Both the position numbers and the translations under genes were made by a program. Below are positions 5,867-6,161 of a stretch of DNA of 6,161 nt, in pieces (the stretch's first letter is position 1; each line of letters opens with the position of its first letter). The notes beneath the pieces were generated by a model that had not been told where the DNA came from, searched no databases, and worked only from the letters and a program-made list of their open reading frames with translations. Origin of the DNA: Alphaproteobacteria bacterium (GTDB lineage Bacteria; Pseudomonadota; Alphaproteobacteria; Paracaedibacterales; CAITNM01); assembly GCA_947499175.1 (NCBI GenBank), contig CANMNU010000075.1, positions 1-6,161 on the forward strand. Reading direction: 5' to 3'.

Positions 5867-6161
5867 TGGAAATAACTGCTCAGCAAGTTCAGGTAAAGCT
5901 TGCTGAATTAGCGAAGGTTACACCAAAATCAAAGGCTGTTTTTTATAAAACAGGCAAGGGTGATTATGCTGAACATGATAGGTTCATAGGTGTATCCGTT
6001 CCTGATTTGCGTAAAATAGCAAAAAAAGCACCTAATATGAATTTTAGCGATTTACAAATTTTGTTAAATTCAAAATTTAATGAAGAACGTTTGATAGCTT
6101 TGCTAATTTTAACCAATCAGTACTTAAAAATAAAAGATAGGCAATTAGAAATTTACCAATT
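5866..6161 (+). CDS. AlkD-like DNA alkylation repair protein, N-terminal part (runs off window)
   Basis: An ORF starts at an ATG overlapping the phhB stop (TAATG, 5864-5868) and stays open for 98 codons to the window end. The segment AVFYKTGKGDYAEHDRFIGV followed by VPDLRKIAKK closely resembles the N-terminus of the DNA alkylation repair (AlkD/AlkC superfamily) proteins. These are HEAT-like repeat glycosylases that remove N3- and N7-alkylated purines. The following helices (FSDLQILLNSKFNEERLIAL, then LILTNQYL) fit the HEAT-like repeats. The usual length is about 215-240 aa, so roughly 40% is visible. The catalytic Asp and aromatic residues known from AlkD lie further downstream, so activity cannot be judged. 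There is no Shine-Dalgarno, so translation is probably coupled to phhB. A repair gene has no obvious metabolic link to phhAB. Catalytically inactive paralogues exist, so the function remains inferred. Confidence 0.85.
   Translation, partial: MEITAQQVQVKLAELAKVTPKSKAVFYKTGKGDYAEHDRFIGVSVPDLRKIAKKAPNMNFSDLQILLNSKFNEERLIALLILTNQYLKIKDRQLEIYQ

Overview
The window is an AT-rich stretch of a Gram-negative, probably alphaproteobacterial, genome. Three things point that way: a LolC/LolE-type permease whose N-terminus (ERTIAFRYLR, then RQEGFVSVIAGFS) reads like the alphaproteobacterial form, an outer-membrane beta-barrel protein, and an RNase R whose linker and RNB domain read like alphaproteobacterial versions. 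The low GC content, an insertion-sequence end and a shortened RNase R would suit a host-associated lineage such as Rickettsiales or Holosporales. That placement is inference from composition and protein style, with no marker gene to settle it.

Layout. Positions 1-141 (+) hold the C-terminal end of an IS982-like transposase that enters from outside the window; the IS probably ends just after it. Converging on it is trxA (168-482, -), with its own good sigma-70 promoter in the 112-nt gap upstream. Next, all on the minus strand and transcribed from about 4490 towards 595, comes a compact run: a LolC/LolE-family lipoprotein-release permease, an 8-stranded-type outer-membrane protein, and RNase R. 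The OMP stop and the rnr start share one base (TAATG). A 259-nt divergent intergenic region (4424-4682) carries candidate promoters for both directions and a possible tyrosine-rich leader peptide. On the plus strand is an operon of phenylalanine 4-hydroxylase (phhA), pterin-4a-carbinolamine dehydratase (phhB) and the start of an AlkD-like DNA alkylation repair protein, cut by the window end. phhB and alkD are also joined by TAATG.

How the genes work together. PhhA converts phenylalanine to tyrosine using tetrahydropterin and O2, and PhhB recycles the oxidised pterin, so the two form one functional unit. The minus-strand cluster mixes envelope genes (lipoprotein sorting, OMP) with an exoribonuclease and a thioredoxin; I see no single pathway joining them.

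I found no evidence for a novel multi-gene defence or mobile system. The observations most worth checking are the possible Tyr-rich leader peptide ahead of a tyrosine-making operon, the RNase R lacking its usual N-terminal domains, and the LolC/LolE permease gene with no lolD beside it. No tRNA, rRNA or CRISPR array was seen.
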